Translations under genes and position numbers: made by a program
Notes under the pieces: generated by a model
The model's database searches: none
Seen by the model: only the letters and a program-made list of their open reading frames with translations
What the model was told of the DNA's origin: nothing
In this document: one piece after another, positions 52,223-61,790 of the stretch
How positions within the stretch are numbered: position 1 is the stretch's first letter
How the letters are laid out: every line of letters begins with the position of its first letter
DNA from: Burkholderiales bacterium UBA4657
Lineage (GTDB): Bacteria > Pseudomonadota > Gammaproteobacteria > Burkholderiales > Burkholderiaceae_E
NCBI GenBank assembly: GCA_002405475.1
Contig: DHLX01000036.1
Location: forward strand, 4,099 to 68,098
Reading direction: 5' to 3'
Length of the DNA: 64,000 bases

Positions 52223-53087
52223 GTTCCACCGCATCGGGCAGTGGCGGTAGCGAACCCAGCTCGGTATGAGATTCGTCCGGACAGTGAAAATCACTACCAC
52301 GCGAGGCTTTCAACCCATAGTGTCGCGTGATCAGAACATACTCAGCAATTTCCTGGGGGCTATGAGCAGAAGTCATGACTTCTATACCTCTACCACCCAG
52401 CTCGACAAATTCATCAAAAAAAGCACTCCGTTCCAGTGCCGTTAAGCGATAGCGCGCCGGGTGCGCCACGACAGCGACACCGCCGGCCTGTTGAATCCAG
52501 CCTAACGCATCCGGTAATCGTGCCCAGCGGTGTGGCACAAAACCGGGTTTACCCTCGACCAGATAGCGTCCAAACACCTCGGAAACTGAGTCACAAATGC
52601 CGATCTCGACCAGATAACGCGCAAAGTGGGCGCGCGAAATCAGAGCCGGATTGCCCGCATATTTCAATGCACCCTCATAAGCATTGGTAATACCCGCTTT
52701 GGACAGCGCCTGACTCATTTCCTGAGCTCGTTGGTCGCGTCCGCCACGGGTACGAATCAAACCCTGATTCAATACCGGGTCGTCGGGGTTGATACCGAGG
52801 CCAAGTATGTGAACAGTCTCATTGGCCCAGGTGACCGAAATTTCAACACCAGGGACGAAACCCATACCCAGTTCCTGAGCCCGAGACATAGCGACAGGCA
52901 GACCCGCTACCTCATCGTGGTCGGTCAAGGCCAGCCACTCCACACCCTGGGCGTAGGCACGCTCCACAACGGCTGCTGGCGTTAGCGTGCCATCGGAAAT
53001 GACCGAATGGCAGTGCAGATCGACATTGACCGTATAGGGGTCAAAGTCACTGGCCTGACGATCGCGTGGAAGCATGGGTACGGGCAT
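52194..53087 (-). CDS. PHP-domain 3',5'-nucleoside bisphosphate phosphatase (RNase AM type)
   Basis: 297 residues. Metal-binding motifs of the PHP fold are in order: VDLHCHSVISDGTLTP near residue 23, WLALTDHDEVAG near 53, GVEISVTW near 80, VVAHPARYRL near 200 and the late GSDFHCPDE near 262. It matches YciV/TrpH-type enzymes that remove the 3'-phosphate of pAp and trim 5' ends of rRNA. It converges on mltB and is six bases downstream of the Bug receptor gene on the same strand. Confidence 0.9.
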   Translation of the reverse strand: MPVPMLPRDRQASDFDPYTVNVDLHCHSVISDGTLTPAAVVERAYAQGVEWLALTDHDEVAGLPVAMSRAQELGMGFVPGVEISVTWANETVHILGLGINPDDPVLNQGLIRTRGGRDQRAQEMSQALSKAGITNAYEGALKYAGNPALISRAHFARYLVEIGICDSVSEVFGRYLVEGKPGFVPHRWARLPDALGWIQQAGGVAVVAHPARYRLTALERSAFFDEFVELGGRGIEVMTSAHSPQEIAEYVLITRHYGLKASRGSDFHCPDESHTELGSLPPLPDAVEPIWAEWGIG

Positions 53088-53093
53088 GACGGT

Positions 53094-54089
53094 CTATCCC
53101 TCAAGGGTGATCTTGCGCTCTCTGACCAATTTTTGATAGCGCTCGAAAGTTTCCTTGATTTGCGCGGCAAACTGTTGTGGGGTATTGCCAATAATATCGG
53201 AGGTCGTATCCTGAATACGTTTGCGTACATCCGGTTGTTGCAAGACCCGCATGGTCGCATCGTACAAGGTTTTTACTATATCGGCTGAAGTACCCCTTGG
53301 CGCCAACAAGCCGTACCAGGCTCCTTCATTGACCTGAGGGAGTCCAATCTCTGCAAAAGTCGGAATATCAGGTAACTGCCCCAGACGCTTGGGCGCGGCA
53401 ACGGCAATGCCGCGCAAACGACTATTCTGAATATGCGGCAGGCTCGACGGCAAGTTATCAAAAATCATGTTGACCTGCCCCGCCAGCGCATCGTTCAAGG
53501 CCGGTCCAGAGCCACGGTAAGGAATGTGAATGATGAAGGTTTTGCTCGAATCCTTGAACAACTCACCCATCATGTGCAAGACACCTCCCGTACCGGACGA
53601 GGCATAGGTATATTTGCCTGGGTTAGCACGAACCTGTTTGATGAACTCCTGATAGTTTTTAGCCGGAAATGAGGGGTGAACCGCCAGCACGTTAGGTGTA
53701 GCAGCAATATTGGTGATAGGTACAAAATCGGTCAGCGGGTTGTAGCTGATTTTAGGATTGACCGCCGGGTTGGTCGCCATGGTCGATACCGTCGCCACTT
53801 TCAATGTGTAACCATCAGGCGCCGCCCCCTTGACTGCTTCTGCTCCAATCGTACCTCCGCCGCCGGCGCGATTCTCTACGATAACAGTTTGCCCCAACGC
53901 CCTACCCAGAGGCTCGGCCACGATACGGGCTATGATGTCAGTCGTTCCACCCGGGGCAAAGGGTACTATTAGGCGTATCGGTTTATTGGGAAACCCGGAC
54001 TGCGCCCAAACGGGCAGACTGCTGGTAGCCAAAGCTGCGCCTGCCCCCTTTAATATCGAACGTCGCTGGCTATTTGTATATTCTTTCAT
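53094..54089 (-). CDS. Bug-family (tripartite tricarboxylate) receptor
   Basis: 331 residues from MKEYTNSQRRSILKG with CAGGAGA upstream; an earlier in-frame start has no such site. The twin arginines followed by a hydrophobic stretch and VWAQ suggest Tat export. Family blocks: PIRLIVPFAPGGTTDIIARI near residue 35, VIVENRAGGGGTIGAEAVK near 65 and KYTYASSGTGGVLHMMGEL near 150. Bug proteins bind small carboxylates or amides and are hugely expanded in Bordetella and relatives, mostly as orphans, as here: no TctA/TctB is near. The ligand is unknown. Confidence 0.93.
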   Translation of the reverse strand: MKEYTNSQRRSILKGAGAALATSSLPVWAQSGFPNKPIRLIVPFAPGGTTDIIARIVAEPLGRALGQTVIVENRAGGGGTIGAEAVKGAAPDGYTLKVATVSTMATNPAVNPKISYNPLTDFVPITNIAATPNVLAVHPSFPAKNYQEFIKQVRANPGKYTYASSGTGGVLHMMGELFKDSSKTFIIHIPYRGSGPALNDALAGQVNMIFDNLPSSLPHIQNSRLRGIAVAAPKRLGQLPDIPTFAEIGLPQVNEGAWYGLLAPRGTSADIVKTLYDATMRVLQQPDVRKRIQDTTSDIIGNTPQQFAAQIKETFERYQKLVRERKITLEG

Positions 54090-54157
54090 TGTCGTCTCCT
54101 GGTTGGAAATAAGCCAGATGCCTCGCACATGGACACCTGCCTTGTTATGACAATACG

Positions 54158-54967
54158 TTAGCGCGGCGGTTGCAAGTCCTGAAAATAAAGCAAATCGGCT
54201 TCGTTAAATCCGGCACGTTGCCGTGCTTCCCAATTAAAGGGCGGACGTGGCAGCCCTGCATCGTAGCGTCGAGCAACTTCAGCATGCGCCGTCAGGCTCG
54301 AACGCCCCTGCCGTTCACACAAAAAGTGGTACCAGCGATTACCTATAGCCACATGCCCAACCTCATCACGCAAAATTACGTCCAGCACCGCAGCAGAATC
54401 CAGATCGCCAGCGTCTGCCAGTTTATCTCGCAATGCCGGGGTAACATCGAGTCCACGCGCCTCTAATGTTCGAGGCACCAGCGCCATGCGCGCCAGCAGA
54501 TCAAGGCGGGTTTTGTGCGCTGCTTCCCATAGTCCGTTATGTGCAGGCAAATCACCATATTCCAGACCGTATGCACCGAGTCGCTTCAGCAGCAGGCCAA
54601 AGTGCGTGGCTTCTTCACTGGCGACGTGCAGCCAGTCATGGTAAAAAGCCGGCGGCATGGACGGGAAACGCCAGATTGCATCCAGCGCCAGATTGATGGC
54701 GTTGAATTCGATATGGGCTACGGCATGCAGCAAGGCGGCGCGCCCCGCGGCAGAACCTGCCCCACGTCTGGGTACTTGATGCGGCGCAATCAGCTCAGGA
54801 CGTTCGGGATGCCCAGGAACACCCGGTGGCTCAGGAATGAGCTGCTCGGTATCTAGAACCATCGCTCCAGTGCGTAGCAGATTGTACAAATTGTGTGCTG
54901 CAAGACATTTAGAGGGAGGGTCTGGCTCAAGCAAGGCCAACAAGGCCTGATGACGAAGCTCTTTCAT
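54158..54967 (-). CDS. DUF455 ferritin-like protein
   Basis: 269 residues from MKELRHQALLALLEP; the longer reading overlaps the divergent gene further. It has a ferritin-like bundle with HIEFNAINLALDAIWRF near residue 95, HVASEEATHFGLLL near 120 and DEVGHVAIGNRWY near 210, giving the pattern of Glu and His ligands for a diiron centre. The family is widely conserved with unknown activity. Possible roles include oxidation or tRNA hydroxylation by analogy with MiaE. It diverges from the DUF3592-ankyrin gene across about 55 bases. Confidence 0.88.
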   Translation of the reverse strand: MKELRHQALLALLEPDPPSKCLAAHNLYNLLRTGAMVLDTEQLIPEPPGVPGHPERPELIAPHQVPRRGAGSAAGRAALLHAVAHIEFNAINLALDAIWRFPSMPPAFYHDWLHVASEEATHFGLLLKRLGAYGLEYGDLPAHNGLWEAAHKTRLDLLARMALVPRTLEARGLDVTPALRDKLADAGDLDSAAVLDVILRDEVGHVAIGNRWYHFLCERQGRSSLTAHAEVARRYDAGLPRPPFNWEARQRAGFNEADLLYFQDLQPPR

Positions 54968-55021
54968 ACCGAAATGATAAACTTTTATCGGAAATACTTC
55001 AGATCCGATGGCGGGATATTC

Positions 55022-57025
55022 ATGAATTGGCTTGTACGCGCCTTGACCAGTTTTTACTGGCTCGCTATTGCAGCGGGCAGTGTTTGGGCGTGCTTCGAAC
55101 TTAATCAATGGCAGAACGACTATCTCAAACCGCTATGGACTTCATCCCGACTGGTCGAAGTACAGGCCCGAATCGAATCTGTCTCAAAGGGATCAGATAG
55201 CGTTCAGTTACGCTATCGTTATCAGTTCGGTGAGCATACCTACTACAGCGAGCGTTTAACTTTCGATCCGCAACGTGGAAAAATTGAGGGGGTCAGTATT
55301 GATGATTTGTACAATACTTACGAGTTTCGTGAGCGTCATCGCCTGACAGTGACCGCCTGGGTAGATCCAAAAAACCCAGGTTTTGCAGTGCTGGACAAAA
55401 GTGTGCAATGGCTACCCGTATCCGCTCTGGCTGCTTTATTTGCGATTCTTGGGCTGGTGTTCGTGGCCGCATTGCGTCAGGCACTCAGTTCTGCCGGCCT
55501 ACTCAAATGGGCTGAAAAAATATCTCGCTCCGAAGCTTCTTCAAAAGCATTTCCGTGGGGACCCTACCGTGCCCTGGCTTTGCTGCTCATCACCGCGAAT
55601 ATAGCTGCATGGACATTCTTGCCTGGCAGTCTGTTTACCCTGTTGGGCGCAATAGCTGGGGCTATTGTTCTCGCATTTCCTTTAGTGCATTTCCGGCAAC
55701 GCTGGTTACGCTGGCTATATGGCAGCACACAAACTGACCATATCGCCACTGATAGCGATTGGTTATTACGCCCTACCCGTAACGGATTGGGCATACGACT
55801 GATAGATTCCGCCAATCTGGCCTTAACCTGGGGCTTGGGGTGTCTGGCAATTATGTTATCGGCCTGGGTCTTCTATGTACTTGTTTTTTCCCCCTACGCT
55901 GCTGACCTTTTCACCCTCATTTTGGGTGCGGCGGCAGCGCTTGGAACTGGTACTCTCAGCTTGGCCATATCCAATAGTGGGCTGAAAATTCATTTCAATC
56001 AGGGTGGCTTGCTGGTTGAGCGATCACGCTTGTTCAAATTGCAGATGCTGGGGAAAATTCGAATCGAAGATATTCGCTCCTTCGAACGTCTGCCCGATCC
56101 TGCAGGCAATGCAGGGCATAACCCCTGGTGCCGCTGGCGAGTCATGGTGCGACAGAAATCGAAAGATAGTGCCGCGCCACTCACCCCTTTTTTACCAGAA
56201 ACCACTGCACAAACAGTTGAAACAGCACTCAGCATAGCACTCGATCGTGCACAAAAAAATCCTGGAATCAACTCCCTGGAACGCTCAGCGCTAAATCAGG
56301 TTGCAGCAATACGCATAGTAGTGATCCTTGCCTTGATCATGGTCGTCTTGATCACTCATTGGCAGTGGAAACGATATGACGAAGGAGTCAAACGCATAAT
56401 GCCCGATGGCAGTCTTTCGATCAAAAAACCGATACGAGATCCGTTGATTCGGGCTATTTACCGAACTGACCTGGCCGCCGTTGAATCAGCATTAAAGGCA
56501 GGAGCGAATCCCAACCAGATTGACGACGAGGGCCTACGCCCTTTGCACCGTGCAATTATTGTACGTAGCCCCGAAGTCGCTGCAGTACTATTACGCTCTG
56601 GCGCAATCACCGACAGCCCTGAAATCGATCTGAAATCAGCTCATGCCAAATCCGTCCTCATGTGGGCGGCTGACCAGCCCGAGATGTTCGAACTATTGCT
56701 GACAGCCGGTGCCGATATCCACCTGCGCGATAAAACCGGGGCATCTGCCATGCACTATTCAGCAGGAAAAAACAATCTCAAAGCCATGTTGCTTTTACAA
56801 GCACGCGGACTTTCCATTGACGACCGTACAGGGCCTGACGGAGCAACGCCCCTGATGTGGGCATTTTGGTGGTGGGCACCCGATTCGATAGACTGGTTAA
56901 TAAAACAGGGAGCAAGGCAAGATGTGCGAGATTTTCGTGGCCTGAACCTTGAGCACTATGCGCGCACTTCGACAGAACCTGAACAGGCACTTAAGCGACT
57001 GGCTGCGCTGCGTGTGTCGCCATAA
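55022..57025 (+). CDS. DUF3592-ankyrin membrane protein
   Basis: 667 residues from MNWLVRALTSFYW; alternatives at 54974 or 54893 add unlikely residues. The first 140 residues have a membrane helix and a DUF3592 extracytoplasmic part (VQLRYRYQFGEHTYYSERL, then VTAWVDPKNPGFAVL). Five more helices follow up to about residue 320, then another near 430. The C-terminal 200 residues carry four or five ankyrin repeats (GLRPLHRAIIVRSPEVAAVL, DKTGASAMHYSAGKNNLKAM, GATPLMWAFWWWAPDSIDWL). The combination of DUF3592 and ankyrin in one chain is uncommon. No partner is evident. Confidence 0.75.
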   Translation: MNWLVRALTSFYWLAIAAGSVWACFELNQWQNDYLKPLWTSSRLVEVQARIESVSKGSDSVQLRYRYQFGEHTYYSERLTFDPQRGKIEGVSIDDLYNTYEFRERHRLTVTAWVDPKNPGFAVLDKSVQWLPVSALAALFAILGLVFVAALRQALSSAGLLKWAEKISRSEASSKAFPWGPYRALALLLITANIAAWTFLPGSLFTLLGAIAGAIVLAFPLVHFRQRWLRWLYGSTQTDHIATDSDWLLRPTRNGLGIRLIDSANLALTWGLGCLAIMLSAWVFYVLVFSPYAADLFTLILGAAAALGTGTLSLAISNSGLKIHFNQGGLLVERSRLFKLQMLGKIRIEDIRSFERLPDPAGNAGHNPWCRWRVMVRQKSKDSAAPLTPFLPETTAQTVETALSIALDRAQKNPGINSLERSALNQVAAIRIVVILALIMVVLITHWQWKRYDEGVKRIMPDGSLSIKKPIRDPLIRAIYRTDLAAVESALKAGANPNQIDDEGLRPLHRAIIVRSPEVAAVLLRSGAITDSPEIDLKSAHAKSVLMWAADQPEMFELLLTAGADIHLRDKTGASAMHYSAGKNNLKAMLLLQARGLSIDDRTGPDGATPLMWAFWWWAPDSIDWLIKQGARQDVRDFRGLNLEHYARTSTEPEQALKRLAALRVSP

Positions 57026-57124
57026 GGCTTAGAACTGCCAATTCAAGCTCGACCAAAACCTTGATCTTTTCCAGAAAAGCTATTCAGTTTCATAGTACGA
57101 TCACAACCTGTATGGAGAATTTCG

Positions 57125-57649
57125 ATGGCAATTTATCAATTAGGATCCGAAGCTCCGGACATAGACCCCACTGCCTGGATAGCGTCGGAAGCGGTAGTGA
57201 TTGGCCGGGTTCAGGTCCATGCCGATGTCAGTATCTGGCCACAAGCCACCTTACGTGGCGACAATGAGCCCATAACGATAGGCCCCGGTAGTAATGTCCA
57301 GGAAGGTGCTGTACTGCATACCGACATGGGCTGTCCATTAATAGTGGGGGCTAATGTCACGATAGGCCACCTGGCCATGCTGCATGGCTGCACTATTGAG
57401 GATGGTGCGCTAATCGGTATTCAGGCCACGGTTCTGAATAATGCGGTAATTGGTCGTGATTGTCTGGTAGGCGCTGGCGCATTGGTGACCGAAGGAAAAA
57501 GCTTCCCGCCGCGCAGTCTTATTCTAGGTTCTCCGGCTAAAGCCGTGCGCGAATTGAGCGATGAAGAAATAGCGCGTATGCATCTCAATACTCGCGGCTA
57601 TGTCAAAAAAACTCAGCAATACCGCGAACAACTCAAAAAATTGGCATGA
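57125..57649 (+). CDS. Gamma-class carbonic anhydrase family protein
   Basis: 174 residues in a left-handed beta-helix of hexapeptide repeats (WPQATLRGDNEPITIGPGSN, and so on). Three histidines that would bind zinc lie at HTDMG and GHLAMLHGC, near residues 60-85. It is of the YrdA/PaaY type, often annotated as carbonic anhydrase or acetyltransferase-like. The segments for known catalytic Glu loops are short, so carbonic anhydrase activity is uncertain. It starts after ATGGAGA and is followed by a DUF2726 gene. Confidence 0.9.
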   Translation: MAIYQLGSEAPDIDPTAWIASEAVVIGRVQVHADVSIWPQATLRGDNEPITIGPGSNVQEGAVLHTDMGCPLIVGANVTIGHLAMLHGCTIEDGALIGIQATVLNNAVIGRDCLVGAGALVTEGKSFPPRSLILGSPAKAVRELSDEEIARMHLNTRGYVKKTQQYREQLKKLA

Positions 57650-57660
57650 TGGAAAGCTGA

Positions 57661-58092
57661 ATGGCAAAATTTCTACTCTTGTTGCTGCTCGGAATTGCAG
57701 CGTATGTGTTCTGGAAAAAGATGCGAAGACCAGAGCGACATGAAAGCAACCCGCCCCCTGAAGGTCTGCAACTCAAACGCCCTTTAAGCGCCGCGCAGCA
57801 AGCGTTGTTCGCCAAATTGCAAAGTGCCCTACCCAGTACCATGATTATGGTGCAGCCGGCTTTATCACAACTTGTCAGCGCCGATGGCATGAATCAAACC
57901 CTGGCGAAAACTGTCGTCGACTTTGCCATCTGCCGAAAAGATTCATCGCCTCTGGGAATAGTGTTACTGGATGCCGACCATGCTGATGCATTGGAACAAT
58001 GGGTGATACAGGCCGGACTCAAATGTGCGCGCTTCAAAAGTTCATCTCTGCCCGATGAACAGCAAATACGCGATGTATTCGGATTCATATAA
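57661..58092 (+). CDS. DUF2726 protein with N-terminal membrane anchor
   Basis: 143 residues. One N-terminal membrane helix (FLLLLLLGIAAYVFWKK) precedes a basic, proline-rich linker. The DUF2726 domain runs from about residue 38 (LSAAQQALFAKLQSALP, IMVQPALSQLV) to the end (VDFAICRKDSSPLGIVLLD). This fold is related to restriction-endonuclease-like and topoisomerase-associated domains, but catalytic residues are not obvious here. It lies between the gamma carbonic anhydrase gene and hslO on the same strand. Confidence 0.85.
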   Translation: MAKFLLLLLLGIAAYVFWKKMRRPERHESNPPPEGLQLKRPLSAAQQALFAKLQSALPSTMIMVQPALSQLVSADGMNQTLAKTVVDFAICRKDSSPLGIVLLDADHADALEQWVIQAGLKCARFKSSSLPDEQQIRDVFGFI

Positions 58093-58103
58093 GATTATTT
58101 GGG

Positions 58104-59027
58104 GTGATGATGCACGACCAGTTGTATAAATTCATGTTTGAGCGCGCGCCGGTACGCGGTGAAATTGTATCGATTCAGGCAGCATGGCAGCACATTTTGT
58201 CACTCCATCAATATCCGGCTCCGGTGGCCAATATATTGGGCGAAATGCTCGCTGCTGCTGCCCTGCTGTCTTCCACACTCAAATTTGACGGCGCCTTGAT
58301 CATGCAGGTGTTTGGTGATGGCCCGGTCAAGCTAATGGTGGTCGAAGCCAATAGCGATCTGGGCTTGCGTGCCACCGCCAAACTGGCACCAAACGCCGTT
58401 ATTGCACCTGATGCCAGTTTACAGAGCCTGATCAACCTGCATGGCCAGGCGCGTATGGCGATTACGCTCGATCCGCGTGAAAAATTGCCCGGACAACAGC
58501 CCTACCAGGGCATTGTTCCAGTGGAAAGCGACAGCATGGCGCAAATACTGGAAGACTACATGCTGCGCTCGGAACAGCTTGATACTAAACTCTGGCTGGC
58601 GTGTGACAACCGTAGCAGTGCAGGACTGATCATGCAACGTATGCCGGTCGAGGGTGGCAATAGCACACAAATGGAACAGGACGAAGAAAACTGGCATCAT
58701 TTATTGCAACTATCGAGCACCGTCAAACGCGAAGAGCTGCTCGATCTACCGCCTAAAGATGTCGTGGCACGGCTGTTCTGGAACGAAAATGCACGCATTT
58801 TTGAACCACGCACTCCACGCTTCTTCTGCACCTGCTCGCGTGACAGAGTCGCCCATATGTTGCGTACCCTAGGCCAAGAAGAACTCGACAGTGTCATTGC
58901 CGAGATGGGGTGCGTCCAGGTGCAATGCGAGTACTGCAATACCGGCTATAAATTTGATGCGGTCGATGTAAGACAGCTTTTTACGGCTAGTGAGGTGCCA
59001 ATAAATGCTGGCAAGGGCCTGCATTAA
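58104..59027 (+). CDS. hslO: Redox-regulated chaperone Hsp33
   Basis: 307 residues. The C-terminal zinc centre CTC (in RFFCTCSRDRV) plus CEYC (in VQCEYCNTGYKF) releases zinc on oxidation and activates the holdase. The N-terminal domain has ILGEMLAAAALLSSTLKFDG and QVFGDGPVKLMVVEA. Two ATG codons in a row start the gene and either could be used. It is convergent with ftsB. Confidence 0.96.
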   Translation: MMMHDQLYKFMFERAPVRGEIVSIQAAWQHILSLHQYPAPVANILGEMLAAAALLSSTLKFDGALIMQVFGDGPVKLMVVEANSDLGLRATAKLAPNAVIAPDASLQSLINLHGQARMAITLDPREKLPGQQPYQGIVPVESDSMAQILEDYMLRSEQLDTKLWLACDNRSSAGLIMQRMPVEGGNSTQMEQDEENWHHLLQLSSTVKREELLDLPPKDVVARLFWNENARIFEPRTPRFFCTCSRDRVAHMLRTLGQEELDSVIAEMGCVQVQCEYCNTGYKFDAVDVRQLFTASEVPINAGKGLH

Positions 59028-59060
59028 CCGCCGAAAAAAAGTTGAAGTGCAAATCTGAAT

Positions 59061-59348
59061 TCAGCGCTCTCGCGCAGGCTTTTCCACCACCTGCACGAAT
59101 ATCTCATCGTTTTTTATCATGCCCAGTTCATAACGGGCACGTTCTTCGATGGCGGCAGTGCCATTACGCAAGTCACGCACCTCGCCTTCCATGGCGGCAT
59201 TACGGGCGCGCAGTTCTTCATTGGTTGTTTGCTGCGCGGCCAGTTTCTTTTCACGCTCCCACACCTTGAACCAGCCACCGTCACCCAGCCAGAGCGGATA
59301 CTGTATCAGTACCAGCAAGGCTGCGATGACGACGGTGATCCAGCGCAT
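59061..59348 (-). CDS. ftsB: Cell division protein FtsB
   Basis: 95 residues: a short cytoplasmic start, one membrane helix (VVIAALLVLIQYPLWLG) and a coiled coil (LAAQQTTNEELRARNAAMEG) followed by EERARYELGMIKNDEIFVQV, the conserved FtsB end. It forms the FtsQLB complex at the division site. It follows eno by six bases, the usual arrangement in proteobacteria. Confidence 0.95.
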   Translation of the reverse strand: MRWITVVIAALLVLIQYPLWLGDGGWFKVWEREKKLAAQQTTNEELRARNAAMEGEVRDLRNGTAAIEERARYELGMIKNDEIFVQVVEKPARER

Positions 59349-59354
59349 CGGGGT

Positions 59355-60638
59355 TTAGCGCAGGTTGTAAAACGCCGAGCGACCCGGATAGCTGGCGACA
59401 TCACCCAGGTCTTCTTCAATACGTAACAACTGGTTGTACTTGGCGATACGGTCAGAGCGGCTCATGGAACCGGTCTTGATCTGTAGCGCATTGGTACCCA
59501 CGGCAATGTCCGCAATGGTCGCATCTTCGGTTTCACCCGAGCGATGTGAAACCACAGCAGTGTAATTGGCACGCTTGGCCATTTCTATGGCGGCAAAAGT
59601 TTCGGTCAAAGTGCCAATCTGGTTAATCTTGATCAGAATCGAATTGGCAATGCCCTTGCTAATGCCTTCCTGCAAAATTTTGGTGTTGGTCACAAACAGA
59701 TCATCCCCCACCAACTGCACCTGTTTGCCCAGTTCCTTGGTCAAATGCGCCCAACCGTTCCAGTCGCCTTCATGCATACCATCTTCAACACTGATGATGG
59801 GGTATTTGTCGCACCAGCTTTTTAGCATACTGGTCCATTCGGTCGCACTTAATTTCAGTCCTTCGCCATCGAGATGATATTTTCCGTCTTTGTAAAATTC
59901 ACTCGCGGCACAGTCCAGACCCAGTGCAATTTGTGACCCAGGTTCAAAGCCGGCCTTTTCAATCGCTTCAATCAGCAATTTCAAGGCTTCTTCATGGCTT
60001 TTCAGGCTGGGGGCAAACCCGCCTTCATCACCCACTGCGGTATTCAAATGACGGTCATGCAATAATTTTTTCAAGGTGTGGAACACCGTTGCACCGTAAC
60101 GTATTGCCTCACGGAAAGTCGGTGCACCTACGGGTAATATCATGAATTCTTGCAGGTCGAGATTATTATCGGCGTGGGCACCACCGTTAATAACATTCAT
60201 CATCGGTACCGGCATCGACATGGCGCCAGAACCACCAAAATAACGGTATAAAGGCAGGCCGGTTTCTTCAGCAGCAGCACGCGCCACAGCCATTGAAACC
60301 GCCAGTGTGGCATTGGCACCTAACCGTGCTTTATTCTCGGTACCATCCAGCTCGATCAGAGCCTTGTCAATGAACGCTTGTTCGGCCGCATCCAGCCCTA
60401 CAATAGCTTCAGAAATTTCAGTATTGATATTGCCTACCGCCTTGAGTACGCCCTTGCCGAGATAGCGGCTCTTGTCTCCATCACGCAGCTCTATAGCCTC
60501 ACGTGAGCCCGTCGAGGCACCGGAAGGCACAGCGGCACGCCCCATGGCGCCCGACTCCAGCAGTACATCACACTCCACCGTAGGATTCCCACGGCTATCA
60601 ATGACTTCACGACCTATGATATCGACAATGGCGGACAT
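59355..60638 (-). CDS. eno: Enolase
   Basis: 427 residues from MSAIVDIIGREVIDSRGNP, with CAAGGAG upstream. Metal and catalytic motifs: PSGASTG near residue 40, GDEGGFAPSL near 205, ISVEDGMHEGDWNGW near 285, the catalytic Lys in ILIKINQIGT near 340 and VVSHRSGETEDATIAD near 365. A glycolytic and RNA degradosome enzyme. It is preceded by the DUF1330 gene with only a base between stop and start. Confidence 0.98.
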   Translation of the reverse strand: MSAIVDIIGREVIDSRGNPTVECDVLLESGAMGRAAVPSGASTGSREAIELRDGDKSRYLGKGVLKAVGNINTEISEAIVGLDAAEQAFIDKALIELDGTENKARLGANATLAVSMAVARAAAEETGLPLYRYFGGSGAMSMPVPMMNVINGGAHADNNLDLQEFMILPVGAPTFREAIRYGATVFHTLKKLLHDRHLNTAVGDEGGFAPSLKSHEEALKLLIEAIEKAGFEPGSQIALGLDCAASEFYKDGKYHLDGEGLKLSATEWTSMLKSWCDKYPIISVEDGMHEGDWNGWAHLTKELGKQVQLVGDDLFVTNTKILQEGISKGIANSILIKINQIGTLTETFAAIEMAKRANYTAVVSHRSGETEDATIADIAVGTNALQIKTGSMSRSDRIAKYNQLLRIEEDLGDVASYPGRSAFYNLR

Positions 60639-60639
60639 G

Positions 60640-60927
60640 CTATTCAACTCCTTGAACAATGAAAATATTGGCTAATGCAGCGCCTTCACGCGCATTACGC
60701 GCACGTTTGTACTGCGGTGAATCATAAAAGGCTTGCGCTTTTTCTACCGACGGAAACTGCAAGATCACGATACGATGAGGAGGCTGACCTTCCAGTGAAG
60801 TCGTGGCCCCACCGCGTACCAGTACTTTGGCATCATAGGCTTTAATCGCCAAAGAAGACCATTTGCGATAAACCTCGTACTGTTGCGGTTTTTTAACATC
60901 GACGTTAAAAATCAGGTAGGCTGACAT
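60640..60927 (-). CDS. DUF1330 protein
   Basis: 95 residues with the dimeric alpha/beta-barrel pattern: YLIFNVDVKKPQQYEVY at the start, LVRGGATTSLEG in the middle, and RIVILQFPSVEKAQAFYDSP as the final strand-helix pair. It belongs to the family of small ABM-like proteins of unknown activity. It sits between kdsA and eno, an order I recall for Burkholderiales. Confidence 0.9.
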   Translation of the reverse strand: MSAYLIFNVDVKKPQQYEVYRKWSSLAIKAYDAKVLVRGGATTSLEGQPPHRIVILQFPSVEKAQAFYDSPQYKRARNAREGAALANIFIVQGVE

Positions 60928-60935
60928 GGATTTCC

Positions 60936-61790
60936 TCAGGAAAAATCTTGTTCCAGAAAAGTTTGCTGTTTGACCAGTTCATCCAGGGCTTTGAGCGTAA
61001 CCAGCAATTCTTTCATGCGCTGCAAAGGCACGGCGTTCGGGCCATCGCTCATAGCCTGCGCCGGGTTCGGATGTGTTTCCATGAACAGGCCAGCAATACC
61101 TACCGCCACCGCAGCCCGCGCCAAGACCGGGACAAATTCTCGCTGTCCGCCACTACTGGTACCCTGCCCACCTGGCAGTTGTACCGAATGTGTTGCATCG
61201 AATACGACTGGACAAGCAGTTTCACGCATGATGGCCAAAGAGCGCATATCGCTTACCAGATTGTTATAGCCAAAGCTGACGCCACGCTCACATGCCATGA
61301 ACCGGTCTTCACTCAGTCCCGCTTCACGTGCTGCCTCGCGCGCTTTATCCATGACGTTTTTCATATCATGCGGAGCCAGAAACTGCCCTTTCTTGATATT
61401 CACTGGCTTGCCCGACTGCGCTACCGCACGGATAAAATCAGTCTGGCGACATAGAAAAGCTGGAGTTTGCAGTACATCAACGACAGATGCGACTGAAGAA
61501 ATTTCATCGACCTCATGAACATCGGTGAGTACTGGAACGCCGATTTGTCGTTTCACTTCGGCCAATATATTTAAACCATGATCGAGCCCCAAGCCGCGAA
61601 AACTTTTGCCCGAACTGCGGTTGGCCTTGTCGTAGCTGCTTTTATAAATAAAGGGTATGCCCAAGGCTGTTGTCATTTCCTTTAGCTGACCTGCCGTTTC
61701 CAATGCCAGCTCTTGCGACTCGATGACGCAAGGTCCGGCAATCAGGAACAGGGGGCGATCAAGCCCGACTTCAAACTCGCACAGTTTCAT
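60936..61790 (-). CDS. kdsA: 3-deoxy-D-manno-octulosonate 8-phosphate synthase
   Basis: 284 residues. It condenses PEP with arabinose 5-phosphate for LPS inner core. Motifs: AGPCVIESQELAL near residue 18, YKSSYDKANRSS near 50, KKGQFLAPHDMKN near 140 and DATHSVQLPGG near 200, plus METHPNPAQAMSDG. It carries the Asn-type (metal-independent) KANRSS motif. Its ATG shares a base with the pyrG stop. Confidence 0.97.
   Translation of the reverse strand: MKLCEFEVGLDRPLFLIAGPCVIESQELALETAGQLKEMTTALGIPFIYKSSYDKANRSSGKSFRGLGLDHGLNILAEVKRQIGVPVLTDVHEVDEISSVASVVDVLQTPAFLCRQTDFIRAVAQSGKPVNIKKGQFLAPHDMKNVMDKAREAAREAGLSEDRFMACERGVSFGYNNLVSDMRSLAIMRETACPVVFDATHSVQLPGGQGTSSGGQREFVPVLARAAVAVGIAGLFMETHPNPAQAMSDGPNAVPLQRMKELLVTLKALDELVKQQTFLEQDFS

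Noticed and set aside
54893..55021. Longer start for the DUF3592-ankyrin protein
   Set aside because: The added residues are not hydrophobic or conserved-looking and lie over the DUF455 start. The ATG at 55022 directly precedes the first membrane helix.
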